Of a DNA stretch of 64,000 nucleotides, positions 13,372 through 27,741 are shown piece by piece. The DNA comes from Argentina anserina (lineage: Eukaryota; Streptophyta; Magnoliopsida; Rosales; Rosaceae), in the NCBI RefSeq assembly GCF_933775445.1, contig NC_065875.1:15933555-15997554 (forward strand), written 5' to 3'. Each line of letters opens with the position of its first letter. Within the stretch, counting starts at the first letter, position 1. A program made the translations under genes and the position numbers. The notes beneath the pieces are model-generated. The model did not search any database and was not told where the DNA came from. It worked only from the letters and a program-made list of their open reading frames with translations.

Positions 13372-16300
13372 ATGGAGGTGAATAATAATAGTACTGAGCT
13401 TGAAGAAGGCGAGGCTTCTTGTTATTACAAGGACGACGGCGAAAAGTTTGACCCGGACACTGATCTTGCTTACCTTGTAAGGGCTTTGTGTTCAGTTGTT
13501 TTATTTCATTGGAGTTTTTTGGTTAAAGGTTTGAACTTTAATGTGTGATGGTGATCATATGATTGTAATGATATCGAATTTGTTTGGAATGTGCTGGAAT
13601 CAGAGCGAGTTTTCAATTGCATGGCCATGTGTATGTGTGTTGAGTACAAGAGCTTGTATGTTTTACTGGAATTCTGATCTAAGGTGAAAGGATTTGGGTT
13701 GGAATGTGATTCTATGTGGGTTGGTGGAGTAGCAATTAGTGATGGAAAGTAAAGCATGGAATAAAATCAGAGTTCATTATTTTGCTTTGAACTGCTTTGT
13801 GTTCCGGTGTGCTTGTCGTGCAAATAGCATAGGAAACGGCCAGTGGATGTCTTTTGCTGGATCTGAAACAATGTAGCTTCTTTTTCTGGTTCATGTACAG
13901 AAAAAGTGCACATTATGGCTGACAACTGAATAATTTCTTGCAAGAACTGTATCTTAGTATAATACCTTGTTATCCACAAGTAATCGTATTTTAGTATTCC
14001 TGTATGTCTTCCAGAGATCCCAATTGTGCTTGTAGTAGATTAGTCTTTTTTTTGTATTTCTTGTTGATGTATCACATCTTGTTGATGATGATGTTTTTTT
14101 TGATAACCTTGATACTTGATGTTGTTTAGCGTCTGTTATACAAACTACTTAGTCTATAATAATGGGAGTAACAGGTTCAGTATTCATTTTCATGCTCCTT
14201 GATTATTGAAATAAACACTTGATCATTTTATATTGTTCTTTTGTTCTGATCTCATCCATGTATTGGGCGTTGACACTATTGCTTTTGTTTTTCAAGGAGG
14301 AGAAACTTGAGCAAGTTCTAGGACATTTCCAGAAGGATTTCGAGGGTGGGGCTTTTGCTGAGAATTTGGGTAAGTGACCTATCCTGAAAGTTTGACACAC
14401 TGAAGCTTTAGTTCTGTTCTCTCAAAGTTTGGTTAATGGCTCATCATGGGGAATATCTACTTTATTGTTCTGTCAGGGGCCAAATATGGTGGATATGGTT
14501 CATTTTTACCTACATATGAACGATCTCCATCCGTTTTGTCTACTCCAAAGACACTGTTGGGAAACTGCAACACATCAAGATCTCCTAAAAGTTCCATGGA
14601 GGTATATAAATTTTTTTTTGATACTTGTTATATGGTTTGAAGGAGACAAATATGGCTGAGATCTTGTCAAATTGAGATAACTCCATGGTTAATTGAGCAC
14701 TGTGGTTTTTATAACATACAGGGTGCCTCTCAAAACTTGAAAGCGTCATCAAAAGCACTTCCAACTGTGAGGCCTGGAACTTCTTCACCCAGTGCTCGTT
14801 TCTCACATGATTCTAGGGTTATTGGGGGCATTTCATCTCAAGAGGATCTATGTGTTCCATCTACCCAAGTAGCTGAGAGGTGTTCCTTAAAAGATGAGAT
14901 GTCAAACAGATCTGGTAATTCCAGTGATCAAAGGACACTGAAGTTTCGAATCAAAATGAACTCTGAGAATTCATCTCGGAAGAACATAGCAATATATAGT
15001 GGTCTTGGGCTTAGCTCCCCATCTTCATCATTTGGGAATAGCCCCGATGGAAGTGGAGAGATGCCACCTGCCTCTGAAGTGAATGTGGATGAGTCTCCCA
15101 CTAACATTGTTCAGGTAATGTTCTAGGTATTCATGCAGTTCCTCTTGCGATAGATAGACCTAAAACTGCTCTGGTTATATTGATGGACATTGTTTTTGTG
15201 TTAACAGGTTATGACTTCATTTCATGTTCCCGGGCATGATCTGATGTCACCTCTTCATGACAGTTTTATTTGTCTCACGAGAAAGAAAAAGCTTCATCAA
15301 CTAAAAATTGTACCCCAATCTAAGGGTCCTCAAGAACGTTCGTTGTCAGCTTCCACACGGGGTAATGGAAAATTGTCAAAGGAGCTAAATGTTGAAGTTG
15401 CAGCTAAAGGTGAAGAGCAGGTAGAACCGAAGATTGAGAATGTCAAGAATGACATGAAAATTCTTATAAAAAAGAAATCAGGAATTCATTGTCTAGGAAG
15501 CAAGGAGCTATTGTCCAGTGGCTACAAATCATTACAGCTATCCAACTCAGTGGGTGATTTTAGTGACTGTGCTCAAGGTATGCATAGAACACCAAAATCT
15601 GGGGGTACCAATGAGAATGGGGTGAAGGGAAGTTTATCTATCTTTGGGTTAGCAAAGCCGGAGTCAAAGGAGTTGATATCCGATCATAGTTTTGACAAGA
15701 ATGAGAAGCAAAATACTAGGTGTGGTTCCGCAGAAAAATTTCAGAAACAGTCTAAAGATATTTTCCACAAGAACGGTCCGGTTGAGCTCATAGATGGAGG
15801 CAACCACAAGGGTTACAAGTTTTCTGCCTCACTAGATTATTCTGGTGCATTCAAATGCAAGGAAGAGCTAGACCAGCACCCCCAGAATGTTGGTGAGGAA
15901 ACTACTTATCATGGTCAAGGAAAAAAAAATGTCCATGGCAAGAAGGAAAAACTGTCTTTTAAGGGCAATATTAAGTCAAATGAAAAACTTGTTAATGAAA
16001 AACAACCAGGTAGCTTAACAAACGGAAGCTTTGGAGTTGAAATGGGTATAGTGACAGAAGATGAACTGCATGGTGGTTATGGTGTCTGTCTATCTAGCAG
16101 AAAAGCGCACAAGTTAAAGTTGCAGAAGGATTCTGTCAGAGATAACCGTAGAGATTCATCGGGGGGTACAGTTTTGGAACAAAGGGATAAAATGGAGGCA
16201 GCAAAAAGGCCTGTTGATGATTTTGATGTGCAATGTAAGTCATCTAAGGTCAAACCAAGTGAAAAACTGAGTGGTAGAAAGGTCGATAATGTGTTGATGC

Positions 16301-19300
16301 CCAGGGGATCTATAAAAGATGCTTTTGCTACATGCCTTCCTACATTTGAAAATGGACTAGCGTCAGATACTGTACCAGTAGTTGCAGCTCCTATTGTACT
16401 TCTAGAAGATTGGGTTTGTTGCGATAATTGTCAGAAGTGGAGGCTTCTTCCCTTTGGAAGAAAAGATCTACTCCCTGAGAAATGGTTGTGTAGCATGCTG
16501 GACTGGCTGTGAGTTCATTCTCATCCTTGCTTGTGGGAAGTATAAAAATTATGTACTCATTTTATTCATATAATTACGGATTAACCTAACAAATGTGTTT
16601 TCTTTCTCCCCCTGTTATTTCTGTTTGTGGTGTTTGTCATAATATACCTTTTCATGGTGGTTTTTCCAAATGGATTGTAGGGGGCCTGGGATGAATCAAT
16701 GTGACATCAGTGAAGAGGAAACAACAAAAGCTCTCAATGCATTATACCAACAACCATCTTCAGAAAGTTTAACTAACCTGCTAACTCATGCTAGTGGAAC
16801 AACATCTGTAGTACCTTCAGATCATGCTCAACATCTCGATCGAGATAGCATGTATGATAGGGTGAAGAAGCGACTTGGTGCGAAGGAAAGACATAATACA
16901 ATTAATGGTGGTGGTGGTGTCTTAATATCTTACCTGCAAGAACCTGTGAAGTGTACAAGCTTAAACGACGTTAACCAGCCTCCTTTAGAATCAAATTCAA
17001 TGAAGAAATCTACTGATCAACGTATGAGTAATCTCCAGAACCTGGGCATGGACAAAAACATAGCTAAGCAGAAGGAGAAGCAAAGAAGTGGAGGTATGCA
17101 AATTTGTTATGATGTTTCGCTTTGCTATGATATGACAATTTTATGGAATGCTGGGTAGCGTATCTATATGGGTTCTTTTATGTCTTCAGGTGATGCAAAG
17201 AGAGTAAGATTAATACACAAGAAGGATATTGATCACCATATATATGGTACCTCCAAGAAGCCCAGGAGAGAAGATATGTTGCATGCTGATACAGATCGGA
17301 GTTCTGAGATTGACCTTGGGAGGATGGGGGTCACTTCCAGTAATGGTTTGCTGACCCATGTACTTGATCATGACAGAAAATACAATGACTTAAGTTCTGA
17401 AGGCACAAATGTTAAATTACAATTTTCTGTGAGGAAACCGGCGCATCAAATTCAGGTCTCATTAGATGGTGGGCCTTCGGATGTGGGAGTGTGCAGTAAA
17501 GGGGATAATTCCATGAAGAAAAAGAGAAACAGAGAGTGGCAGAATAATGTGGAAACATCTGTACATTCTGTAAATGATGGTAGGGTATATAACGAGGAGG
17601 AAAGTAGTGAGAGTGGTTCTTGGAGGGAGAAGAAGGCCAGGAATTTGAAAAATGAATGTAAAGATTCTACTACTAGTAATATTGATGATAAGTCAGATAG
17701 AAAAAGCAGAGTTACCAAGATTGTTGTGTCGGGCACAAAAGCTCGTCCATCTGTTGTCATGCTAGAGGACAGAAATATTGTTAAGGATCAGCAACCCAGG
17801 AAACATAGTAAAAGGAATGCATCTCAGCGAAATTTGGAAGGTGCAAATGCATTAAAAAGGGATAATGGATCAGGACATGTTTCTATAGCTGCCACTTCAA
17901 GTTCTTCAAAGATTTCAGGTTGCCATAAATTCAAAGGTGACATTGAGGAAGTGAAAGGCTCGCCTGTGGAATCGGTTTCTTCATCTCCTCTGAGGACCTC
18001 TAACTCAAACAGGCCGACTTTGGCAAAGCAAGATGGCTCTGTGAAGGATGAACCCATTTGTGGTGGATTCTTTTTAACGAGTAAATCCAAAAGACTCCGG
18101 GATGGGGGTGGAAACGGTAGTTTTGATAGATTGGGGAACACTGGGACAGAGAAAACTTCAGACAATATTTGTCCTGAATCTCATAATTTTTCAACGGTAG
18201 GCTACCATAGGGGAGATTCTAGTGGTAATGATGGCCAGTTCCTCAATGATCAGCATGACCTGCGTTGCCATTATGATGATAGAGAAAACAAGAACCATCC
18301 TGAAGATCTAAGTTTTCAGAAAAGATCCAGTAATGGCTCCTCTTTGCCATCGAAGGACAATATTAGAGGTTCTTCGAGTGACTTAGATAGGGATAAGATG
18401 AAGATCTCAGATCCGGTGACTGAGTACTCAAAAAAGAGTCAAAGATATGTGTCTGAGATTGACCGCAATCATGATGTTAGAAACAATCTTCCTGAAGAGT
18501 GTAGCATTGAGACAGTTACGGTCAAAGATGAAAAGAATTATGAAATTAAGCTAGACAATGTGGGACAAGGGTCAAGTGGAAGTGCATTAGAAACTCAATT
18601 ACAACAAAAAGGCTATGAAGTGTCAGATGAGAAGTTGGGTGCTACTGAGTTCCCTATTAAAAAAGGTGCCCCACGGCAGAACATGAATCATGATTTTGGG
18701 TGTGGCCAAAAACAAAATAAGTCCAATAGCGGAAAACCAACATCCTCTTCAAATTCTCACAGTGAATCAAAAGAAGGGGCAGAAGGGGTTGAAAGGAAAG
18801 AAGGGGCTCGATATCGTGGTTCTCAAGCCATAGCATGGCCTGAGAGAGAAGCTGTGTTTCAAGGACTTCCAAGTTTTGCTGTCAATGGTAATGTGCAAAA
18901 GTCATCAAGACAATGTGGAACTGCCACTACCAAGAATGGAGATAATTGCAATGGGGGACATCTTATGCCTGACCATCAGGGTGCAAGAGATGTAGTGGAT
19001 TCAAGTCCTATGATAAGCGCCTCTGGGCAGATTGCTATTAAGATCCTGAATGAAGCTAGAAGTCTAAGAGACAAGGCCGAACAATCTAAGGTTTCTTTTT
19101 AATTCTTATCCAATTTTCAGCTTTATTTACATGATCTATGTGGTGTTCCTATTATGTCTCTTTTATTAATATAATTTTTTTAATATCTTTTATAGAAAGG
19201 TGGGTTCCACGATGTAAGTACTGTGGCTTATTTCCAAGCTGCCCAAAAGTTTCTTCAAGGAGCATCGCTTTTGGAAAGTTGCAGTTATGAGAAAGGCAAG

Positions 19301-21988
19301 CATGAAGATATGACTCCATTGCAAGTGTATAGCAGTACAGCTAAGCTTTGCGAGTAAGTCATAGTGCCTTCTTGTCAAATACAGATAGATGTACCTCATC
19401 CTTCAAATTTTAATTTGTAAATGGACTGCTGGAAATAGTCTTTAATTCAGTCTGAGTACATGTTTATACTAACTAGTATTTGTATGCCCGTTTTTGAGTT
19501 TTGAGATAATGTTTCCAATTTTCAATTTTTCAGTCTCAAGGTTTTATTTTAGGGTCGCTTCTTTTGGCCAAGTCCAACATTCCATATTTTTTAATCTAGT
19601 CCCCTTCCTTAGACGTGCTTCATAATTGCAGATTTCTATGTCACTCTGTTAGTATATTCATCTTCTATACTTTTTTGCTATCTGTTAGATTTTTACTATA
19701 GCTGGACTTGGTACTTAAAACTCGTTACTAGAACGTACCAGATTTAGAGCATTATGTTATAGGAATCATACCTAGAGAAAGATTATGAAAGTTAAACTGC
19801 TCCAAGTTGACCCATTCTTTACACTAGCAGGAAATCTCAAGAATCTCAGACTGACAAAGTTGCACTTCTATAGATTCATTGACACCTATACTATTAAAAC
19901 TCCTGAGCTTTTGCATTCAGGCACTGTGAAGATGATGATACATTGTACCTTAAACTTTATTATGATACGTAGAATATGGAGTGACTAGCTCAGAAAATGC
20001 CTGTGTGAATTGTTTTTATCACAGAACTGTAAATTATATGGTCCTTAACACTTTCAAAATCTTATTATTGCAATCTTGCATTATCTTGTTTGCGATGAAG
20101 TATTAGGGATATTAGGTGTCTATAGTATACAGTATAAGAGAGAGTGGCTTTAGTTTTTCATTTGTAAGTCACTTTCTTTTTTAATCTCAGGTGTTGTTAA
20201 GGTTGTTAGTTAACCAGTGAACACCTTGTCCCATACTTTTTTTTTCTTTATTGCTTGTTATAAGTTATAAGAAAGCAATTTTCCACATTTGTAATTACTC
20301 AATAACCTTAGACTTTTGCAGACCTGTTTTTTGCAAGACACTGTTTCTAAGCTCTGGTTTTTTCCACATTTATAAACCTGTTTTTGGCTTTGTTCTAAAC
20401 CCATTGAATACACAGATTTTGTGCCCATGAATATGAAAATTTCAAAGAAGTGGCTTCTGCTGCTTTGGCCTATAAATGCATGGAGGTGGCGTACATGAGG
20501 GTAGTGTACTGCAAACATTCTAGTATAACCAGAGATCGGCATGAGTTGCAAGCTACTCTAAATATGCCTCATCAAGGTAAAGGGCCTGTTTATGAATAAA
20601 ATTTAGGTTTTTAAACTTCTATGCCATTGTGTCTTTGAATTTGATATTACGTACCATTTATGTTCTTTTATGATGTGATTTTTCTTTCATTAAGTGATGT
20701 TTTGTAGTGTAATTCAGTTACTGCAGTTCATATTACACTAAAAAATAGTTGAGAATACATTTAGCTAATTCTCCTTTCTTTTCTATGAAGCTAGGCTGTT
20801 CCTATAGGTGTTACTTGTTTTACTCAAAATCTCAAGCTTTAAGAGTTTATTTATTTCATTACCAATAGAACCAATTCTTGTTTCTTACCTTACAAAATCA
20901 TAACTGAAATTGGAACATCAAACCTTTCTCCAATTTTTTTTCAGTTACATTTGACAGGTTTGGTTCATGCAACATGTTATGATGTATCTATCTGAAAAAT
21001 AGAAGCAGTGTCATCTTTTGATTTCAAAGATTTTATAGATATGGAAATTGAACTTGGCATGCGTTTTGGTGGAAATCCAATTAGTCTTTTCCTTTTCTTG
21101 ATAATGTAATATTAAATCACTCACTTTTTTATTTATTTCCTTTTAACAATACTATTTAGGGGAGTCTCCATCATCTTCTGCATCAGATATTGATAATTTA
21201 ACCGACCAAGTGATGGCAGAAAAGGCTATCTTATCTAAGGGTACTGGTTCTCATGTTGCTAGAAACCGCCCTAAGATTCTCAGGCTGCTCGACTTTGTAA
21301 GTTAATCATGCTTTTAGTCTCTGAATGAATTTTATGAACTTGTCGTATGCTGTTCTTTTCATGTCTTTTGATCACCACTAGTTTAGGGACTAAAGAGTCG
21401 TTATTATGAACACCATGGATATACGTATTTCTTAGGCGACTAAGGAGTCATCATTATGAATATTATGGATATACATAGCTGTTCAACAGGCTTCGTGATT
21501 GTTTTTTTATTATTATGAGATATTTGTAAAGGTGTCTGATCATCTCTGTCGACGCAGCAGCCAACCCTATGCATTTCTGAGACATTAGGTTGTTGGCAAC
21601 CTTTTGACATATGCTTGACTAGATTCTTTATCTGAAGGCTTTTCAAATGATTAGTGTTAAGGGATCTCCTTTAGGGCCAGTACAATAACGACTCAGACTT
21701 GAAGTCCATTGTGGCAATGCATTTAATAGGTGTTACAAGAGGGTAAAATTGGTTGGTATTATTTTGCAGACACAGGATGTAAATTTTGCAATGGAAGCCT
21801 CCCAAAAATCCCAGAGTGCTTTTTCAGCTGCTTGCCTGGCCCTGGAAGATTCACATAAGAATGATTGTATTTCTTCTATTAGGAGGGTAATTGAGTTCAG
21901 CTTCCAAGATGTAGAGGAATTCGTCCGGTTGGTTGAACTTGCAATGAAGGCCATAGGTCGATCCAAATTTACTGGTCCTAGAGATTAA
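13372..21988 (+). CDS. CW-type zinc-finger protein, 11 coding exons
   Basis: Exons: 13372-13476, 14297-14369, 14477-14601, 14722-15114, 15208-16508, 16681-17093, 17190-19090, 19196-19353, 20416-20576, 21160-21296 and 21770-21988. All borders are GT/AG and the frame stays open for 1,661 residues, in the usual range for this plant family. The start MEVNNNSTELEEGEASCYY is followed by the family signature GAKYGGYGSFLPTYERSP. The CW domain (about residues 630-680) shows DWVCCDNCQKWRLLPFG, EKWLCSM and MNQCDISEEE, giving the four zinc cysteines and the tryptophans. CW domains commonly read methylated histone H3 Lys4, so a nuclear chromatin role is likely by family. The long middle is Ser/Lys-rich and disordered. 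The C-terminus (exons 7-11) is a helical domain with EARSLRDKAEQSK and FQAAQKFLQGASLLE. The CW domain is split by intron 5. Confidence 0.95.
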
Positions 21989-23330
21989 GTCGACCTTGTA
22001 GATATTGCATTTTTCTGGTTTTCTCCAAACAGGCATCAAGAAAGGAAAGACAAGGATGCCTACATAGATCAACACTTGAAAATCTGCGTAAGAGGCTGAT
22101 TCAACAGATTATTACCCTCTGTACATGTGTACAAAGTGAGATTGAAAATTTTGTATTGTATTTTCTTTTCAAATTACATCTATTCTTGACGTGGATAAGA
22201 GCACAGCATGCTCATCCTTAAGTTTCATGGGTTGGGAAAGAGGAAAAGGATTTAGTTCACAATACAGCTTGGAGATTGTGTGATAGTTCAGTTCTATATT
22301 TTTGCGCTCCCTGGATTCGGAGCTTGAGGGAAAAATATCTATAGAGATTGGATACTCATAGGCAACCATTTTGAGGAGGTTGAATACTAATATAGTGATG
22401 ACTGATCAATGTCCTATCAGAGAATTTTCTGTTTTATTACTATTTTATTGTATAATAAAAACAACAATTTTTATTTTGTTGCAAGACTTGCCCTCATTAA
22501 CTTGTGTGTATTCTGATTAGAAATTCAGCATAGAACTGAAGTACATACCATGCGTGTCTGGAGGTAATTACTGATGCTTAGGATGAGACGTAAAAAAATT
22601 TCATCCATTCTTTTGTAGTTGCTGGGAAGGTAAAGCTCGTATCTTTTCTGAGTTTCGATTGGAGAGCGCATAAGCAAATATTGTTAATGACATTTACCTT
22701 TCACGGGTGAATGCACAAGCATGTTTTCCAGGCATTCTACTTACTGTTTGCATATTACTTTCAGTTGTTTATACTAATAAAGTGGTATCTTGGCTTGAGG
22801 AAGTTGAGGATGGAACTTTTACTTGGTCTTTAGCAGCCTTCGTTCTGGTTATTGATATGATGCTCTAAAATGTACCTTCCATTAGTTTTGTTTGTAGTTT
22901 TTGTTCTCGTTCTCGGGGCTGGTTGTATAAGAGCACTCATTTTAGCCTCTAGAATCTTGCACCTTGTATCATAGAAACAATTAAGCAATAAAATCTGTTT
23001 TCCCCCCCCCCCCCCCTCTGTTTTTGACGCTATTATTCTATAAAGTCCTGGATGTCTTTTTTTAATTTTTTTTATCATGCACTTTTGGTATTTGAATAGC
23101 TTCATCGACTGCTTTTGAGTTGGAGCTCTATATTGGAACTTGGAAGACAGATTGGCAAACAGTGGACAAGATTACGTGATACAGTGGCATTTATCAAAAT
23201 TAATGATATGTAACAGGTCCCAAAGGACATTTTTAGGTAGCTGAGGACTCGGATTTATATCAATATGAGAATACAGAAAAAAATGAAATGGCCGTTACTT
23301 TGAAGAATCTGTACCTGTGGATTTACTATA
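21989..23330. other. 3' region of the CW gene and intergenic DNA
   Basis: No further coding exon is seen after the TAA at 21986-21988. The first several hundred bases are probably 3' untranslated sequence. A run of 15 C residues lies at 23002-23016. Confidence 0.5.
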
Positions 23331-23353
23331 ACTACATGCTGAACTCAATATTG

Positions 23354-25118
23354 TTACCAAAAATCCCTACAAGTGCAGGGGAACCACATTTAAAGTGATG
23401 AAACCTATTAACATCTCTAACAACTAATTCCCTCCCAACAATATCACTAATAAGCTTGAAAGCCTCATGACAATCAGTACACATTCTCAAGTTGTTCATT
23501 ATTCTAATGGTGACTCCTTTTGGTATACACAGAAATGCAAAACCCAACGCCAGTCTTTCACTATGAAGACCTACAATTCCCTCCCTGGCTTCCTCTTCTA
23601 TATTGATAAAGACCAATCCTTTACTCCCTCCTACATACCCCCTTTGTTTCATTTTCCCCTCCAACTCCCTCAGCAAAGTAATCACCTCACTTTGGCGTGC
23701 ACATGATGATACATCTCCAGCGTAAAACACATAATTTGTGTCTTTAATCTCTACCCAACTGCAGCCAGGTTCTTTCCCAAGCCCAGTGTGCCTCATTTCT
23801 GACCGAAGACCCTGGGCAGTCTCCCAGTCCCCACTCAATGCATAAGCATTTGACAATGTGACATATGCACCTGATACCTGTTGGTTGGAATCTATAAGCC
23901 GTCTACTAGCTTCAACAGCAATATCAACCCTTCCATGAAGCCTACTTGCTGAAACAAGTGTCCCCCACACCGAGGCTTCTTGATTTAGTTCTGCTTGGAG
24001 GGATTTGGCTAATTCGTATGCCTCATTGAGACGTCCAAGCATGTCAACTATGCAAGTATGATGCTTTGCGTTGGGGGATATTCCATGTTTCTCATACATA
24101 GACTCATATAATTGGAGCCCTTCATCCACAAGCTCCGAATGGCTACAAGCGTGCAAGACACCAACAGAGGTGACATCGTTTGCTCTTATTCCTCTATCAA
24201 TCATTTCTTCAAAGAGTTGAAGGGACATTTTCCCCATTCCATACTTGGCAGCCGCGACAATCATCGAAGTGTAGGGTATTACATACGGATTTGGGATTCG
24301 CCTGAAAACCCTGTTAGAATACTCCTTAGCGTACATGTCAACAATTGCACTCGCAAATCACCTCATTCAAATCATGGCCACCTCGAATCACTGCTCCATG
24401 TGCAACTTTGCCAGAAACTAACCGACCCAAGCTTGCACAAGCATTTACAACACTAGCCAACATGAAATGACTCGGACACTCCAACATCTGCCGATTAAAT
24501 TCCCTAAAAAGCCCAAGTGCTTCCTTGCCTCCTCCATTCTGGGCGTCAGCAGCAATCATCGAAGTCCAAGACACAACATTCCCACCACCCGTCAAATCAA
24601 AAACCCGCCTAGCGCCACCGACTTCATTACACTTCCCGTACACATCAACCATCGAAGAACACACAACGAGGTTATTCTGCAGACCCACGCGCGTGAATTT
24701 TCCGTCCTGTTTCGACATCAGTAAGTGCCGAACACACGTTAACAACAGTAGCGAAAGTGAACTCGTTGGGATGAACCGAAGACTGAAGCATTCTCCCGAA
24801 CAGCCGCAGAGACGATTCAGGGCGAGCGGTGCTGGGGCAGCCGGAGATGAGCGAGGTCCACGACACGATGTTTGGTCGGGGCATTTCGTCGAACACCTTG
24901 ACTGCAGAGTCGATCCTGTGGAGCCAGACATAGCAGTTGATGAGGCGATTGGTGGTGAGAGTGTCGTATAAATAGGCCGACTTTACCGCAACGGAATGGA
25001 GGGAGGTTGCGGTGGAGGAGTGGTTACAGTTGCGGAGGAGGAGGGTGAGGACCGTGAGGTGGTGTTCCGACGGTTGGTTTTGGCGGGAAAAGTTTGAAGA
25101 AGCGGCGAGGAGGACCAA
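23354..25118 (-). pseudogene. DYW-class pentatricopeptide repeat (PPR) pseudogene
   Basis: PLS-type PPR proteins bind organellar RNA, and the DYW domain is the C-to-U editing deaminase. Three consecutive frames together cover one PPR protein: 25118-24672 (FDEMPRPNIVSWTSLISGC, HPNEFTFATVVNVCSAL), 24717-24338 (SSMVDVYGKCNEVGGARRVF, NVVSWTSMIAADAQNG), and 24336-23354 (PYTSMIVAAAKYG, NDVTSVGVLHACSHS, KEPGCSWVEIKD, HSERLALGF, RMCTDCHEAFKLIS, RFHHFK). Breaks occur near 24690, near 24353 (one extra base) and near 23370 (two extra C's), the last shifting the terminal motif out of frame. No in-frame ATG exists upstream; the nearest upstream ATG (25140) is in another frame and a stop lies at about 25127. 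HSE and CxxCH deaminase motifs are still visible. Assembly error is possible but needs several events. Confidence 0.9.
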
Positions 25119-26715
25119 TTGGTTTCAACGGCTTTTTCATTTGGGGTGCGCGCGAGTTTCCGTTGGGTGTTGTATTTATACGAAGTATCAGTTGAGGGTA
25201 TTTTTGTCAGATTGTTTTTGTGTTTGTTTCTTTTTCTTTTATTTATTTTTTTTCAAATGAGGAAAGAAATTTTGGCATTCAACATCTGGGTGACAGGTAC
25301 CTATGTGTGCATATTGTTTACCTTCAACGTATCTTGATTACGAGGGTGATTGTGAACATTTGTAATTTAATTTAATTATTTTCCAGTTAGACGATTGGGA
25401 AAGATGAATCAAAATTGGGATAGATGATCAGAATGTACAACTCTTAAGACATGCCGAGATGAAGAAAAGACACCTCTTGTGTCGTAGATCTTTGTCTTGC
25501 GCTTTTGCTCTTTGAATTTTACTTGTAGTAGTCTATAAATATATATGTTTTTTTATATGTTTAAGATAATATATGAATCACAATAATCTTTTTTGTCTTA
25601 AAAAAATGAATGTATGCAGATTGCAGAATAAGGTTCCGAGTTTGGCTTACTCTTTTGTATGGATCTCATAGTATATGCTATGAGATCATGTGATTTGGCT
25701 ACTCAATAATTAACTTGATAGTTGATCCCGTGATTTGACGCTCCCATCACCTTTTTCAGACCTATGCTGAATTTGGTTCGACCAACTATGGTTGCATATA
25801 TAAACAACAAGAAATATCATCCCCTGATTTGACAATATATACGATGGTGCGCAAGTCTCTTACCTTTTCAAAAAGAAACTTGCACCATGTTCCAATGTGG
25901 TAGGTTCCTGTCCGTGCATACTTGAAAGCATTCACTAAGAGTCGGCAATCCACAGTATTCACCTCTATAATTGCTGCAGAATATCCTAGCTCTTATACCT
26001 CTTCTTTTTGTTACATATTCTCTTCAATGAATCGATCTCCTTCATCAAAATAAACCACGGGCTTGTAATGGGGGAAATGCCAGATTGAGTAGTAACCAAG
26101 TAGCATAAAACTACATGCCTGATTAGCATCTAGTTAACATAATCGATTGTTCTTCGATTCTTGGCCGTCTCCGAAATACAGTAGAAAGTAGAAACCATAT
26201 TACTGATATACAGTCTGAGTGAGCTAGGGTTTGAAGAAAAGAGAAGAGTGGACAGAGATAGGACAACATCACTGGGTTTTGGTCTGAAAAGACGAAGACA
26301 TGTAATGGGAATCCATGCCAGATTTGAATGTACATGACTACTCGACTACGTACGTACCTCCCCCAAACAAGTCTGCAATTACAGAGACAATTAATGGAGT
26401 GTACCTGACACTACCACTGTTAGATTCCTATCTCTTTTCTCTTCAAAGAAGAACAAAAATCATTGCTTCACACGTCAACAGTACGTCTTGAACTCTTGAT
26501 CTATCAAGGCACCACCACTAGTAATTAAGGTGCGTAGTTCACAGAAACGAGAAAGATTTATACTTGATTGTATTTCACGAGATGATGTTACTGTGTTTTA
26601 CCTAATTTTTTTTGTAATCTTAACTCATTTCAATTAAAATCCTTGTGGCTTTTAATTTAATTTATTGTTTTGCATCTTATTTACCCATAGTGATTTAGAG
26701 TTCAGCTATCAAGTC

Positions 26716-26803
26716 TTACCAAGTGCTTGTTTCTATATCTGTACAAAGTGTAATGACCAGTGGAGAAGTATTGACATGGAATGAAATTGTCGCCTGATTA
26801 GGA
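26716..26803. repeat. Direct repeat, copy 1 (partner 27742-27811)
   Basis: TTACCAAGTGCTTGTTTC opens this copy, and AAGTGTAATGACCAGTGGAG and CCTGATTAG are shared with the copy 1,026 bp downstream. This copy has about 17 extra bases after GAAGTATTG. Confidence 0.8.
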
Positions 26804-27741
26804 CTCAGTTTGGCATTGTTGTACTGTGGGTAGAATTGCATTTGAAGTTGTTGTGAGCATAATTATTTTTGAAACTGCTGCAAGAGGAATTAATTGAAAT
26901 GTTTGATAAACTGTTTTGAAAATTGATGTGGAACCGAAAAATAATTTTGTATTTGGTTAGAGTTGTATAATTACTAAAATAGACATATATATTGTTAAAT
27001 TATTCAAATTATAATGTATTATTATCAACATCTTAAAAAGTATATAATAATTTAGATTTTTTAATAATTTACTACCTCTTGAACTTGATCACCATCAATT
27101 GTGCCTGCAATCCTACAAATTAACAGAGGCAAGCTCAGAGAATAAATTATGTACCCAAAGATGTCGATCATACTCTAAAAAGCTAGTATGTAATATCTTC
27201 TCTAATAGAAGCTATATATAGTTGTGCACTTTTGCACAAATAAGTACTCATATTCTTCTTACATAAGGATATTATTCATCACTAATTATATGGGTTGCCT
27301 ACACATATTCCTAGAATCTATTCAGTACAATACCACAATTGGACGATTGGTAAATGGTACAAAGTGAGGCTATGGAGTTGAAACTCTCTGTCATAACAGT
27401 AAATAGGTTTCCGTTAGTAGATCAAACTCTTTACTTCTTCATTTGTCAGGCCATCAACTTGCATAAGTTCTCTAATTAGTTTCGGAGTTGCAACTACAAA
27501 AAAAAAAAAATCCAGAAGAACTTCAAATTAGACACAACTCTTGGTAAGGGGAGTACATAGAGTATAATAATCACCAGAACAAAGAGCAATATTATCATTA
27601 CGCTAGCAAATAAATGAATATAGTATGCAACAAGTTATCTTTGCCAAAGGAACTATACGGATGCCTAACAAAATACATTACTCCAAATATAATAAGCTCA
27701 AGTTCAATCATGGAATATTTATGTGGCTATAGAGAATAATA

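Noticed and set aside
17452..18165. Minus-strand frames of 102-113 codons
   Set aside because: Antisense to the long exon 7 of the CW gene; Ser/Phe/Leu-rich shadows.
24112..24971. Plus-strand frames of 85-148 codons
   Set aside because: They are antisense to the PPR pseudogene, whose minus-strand motifs are clear.
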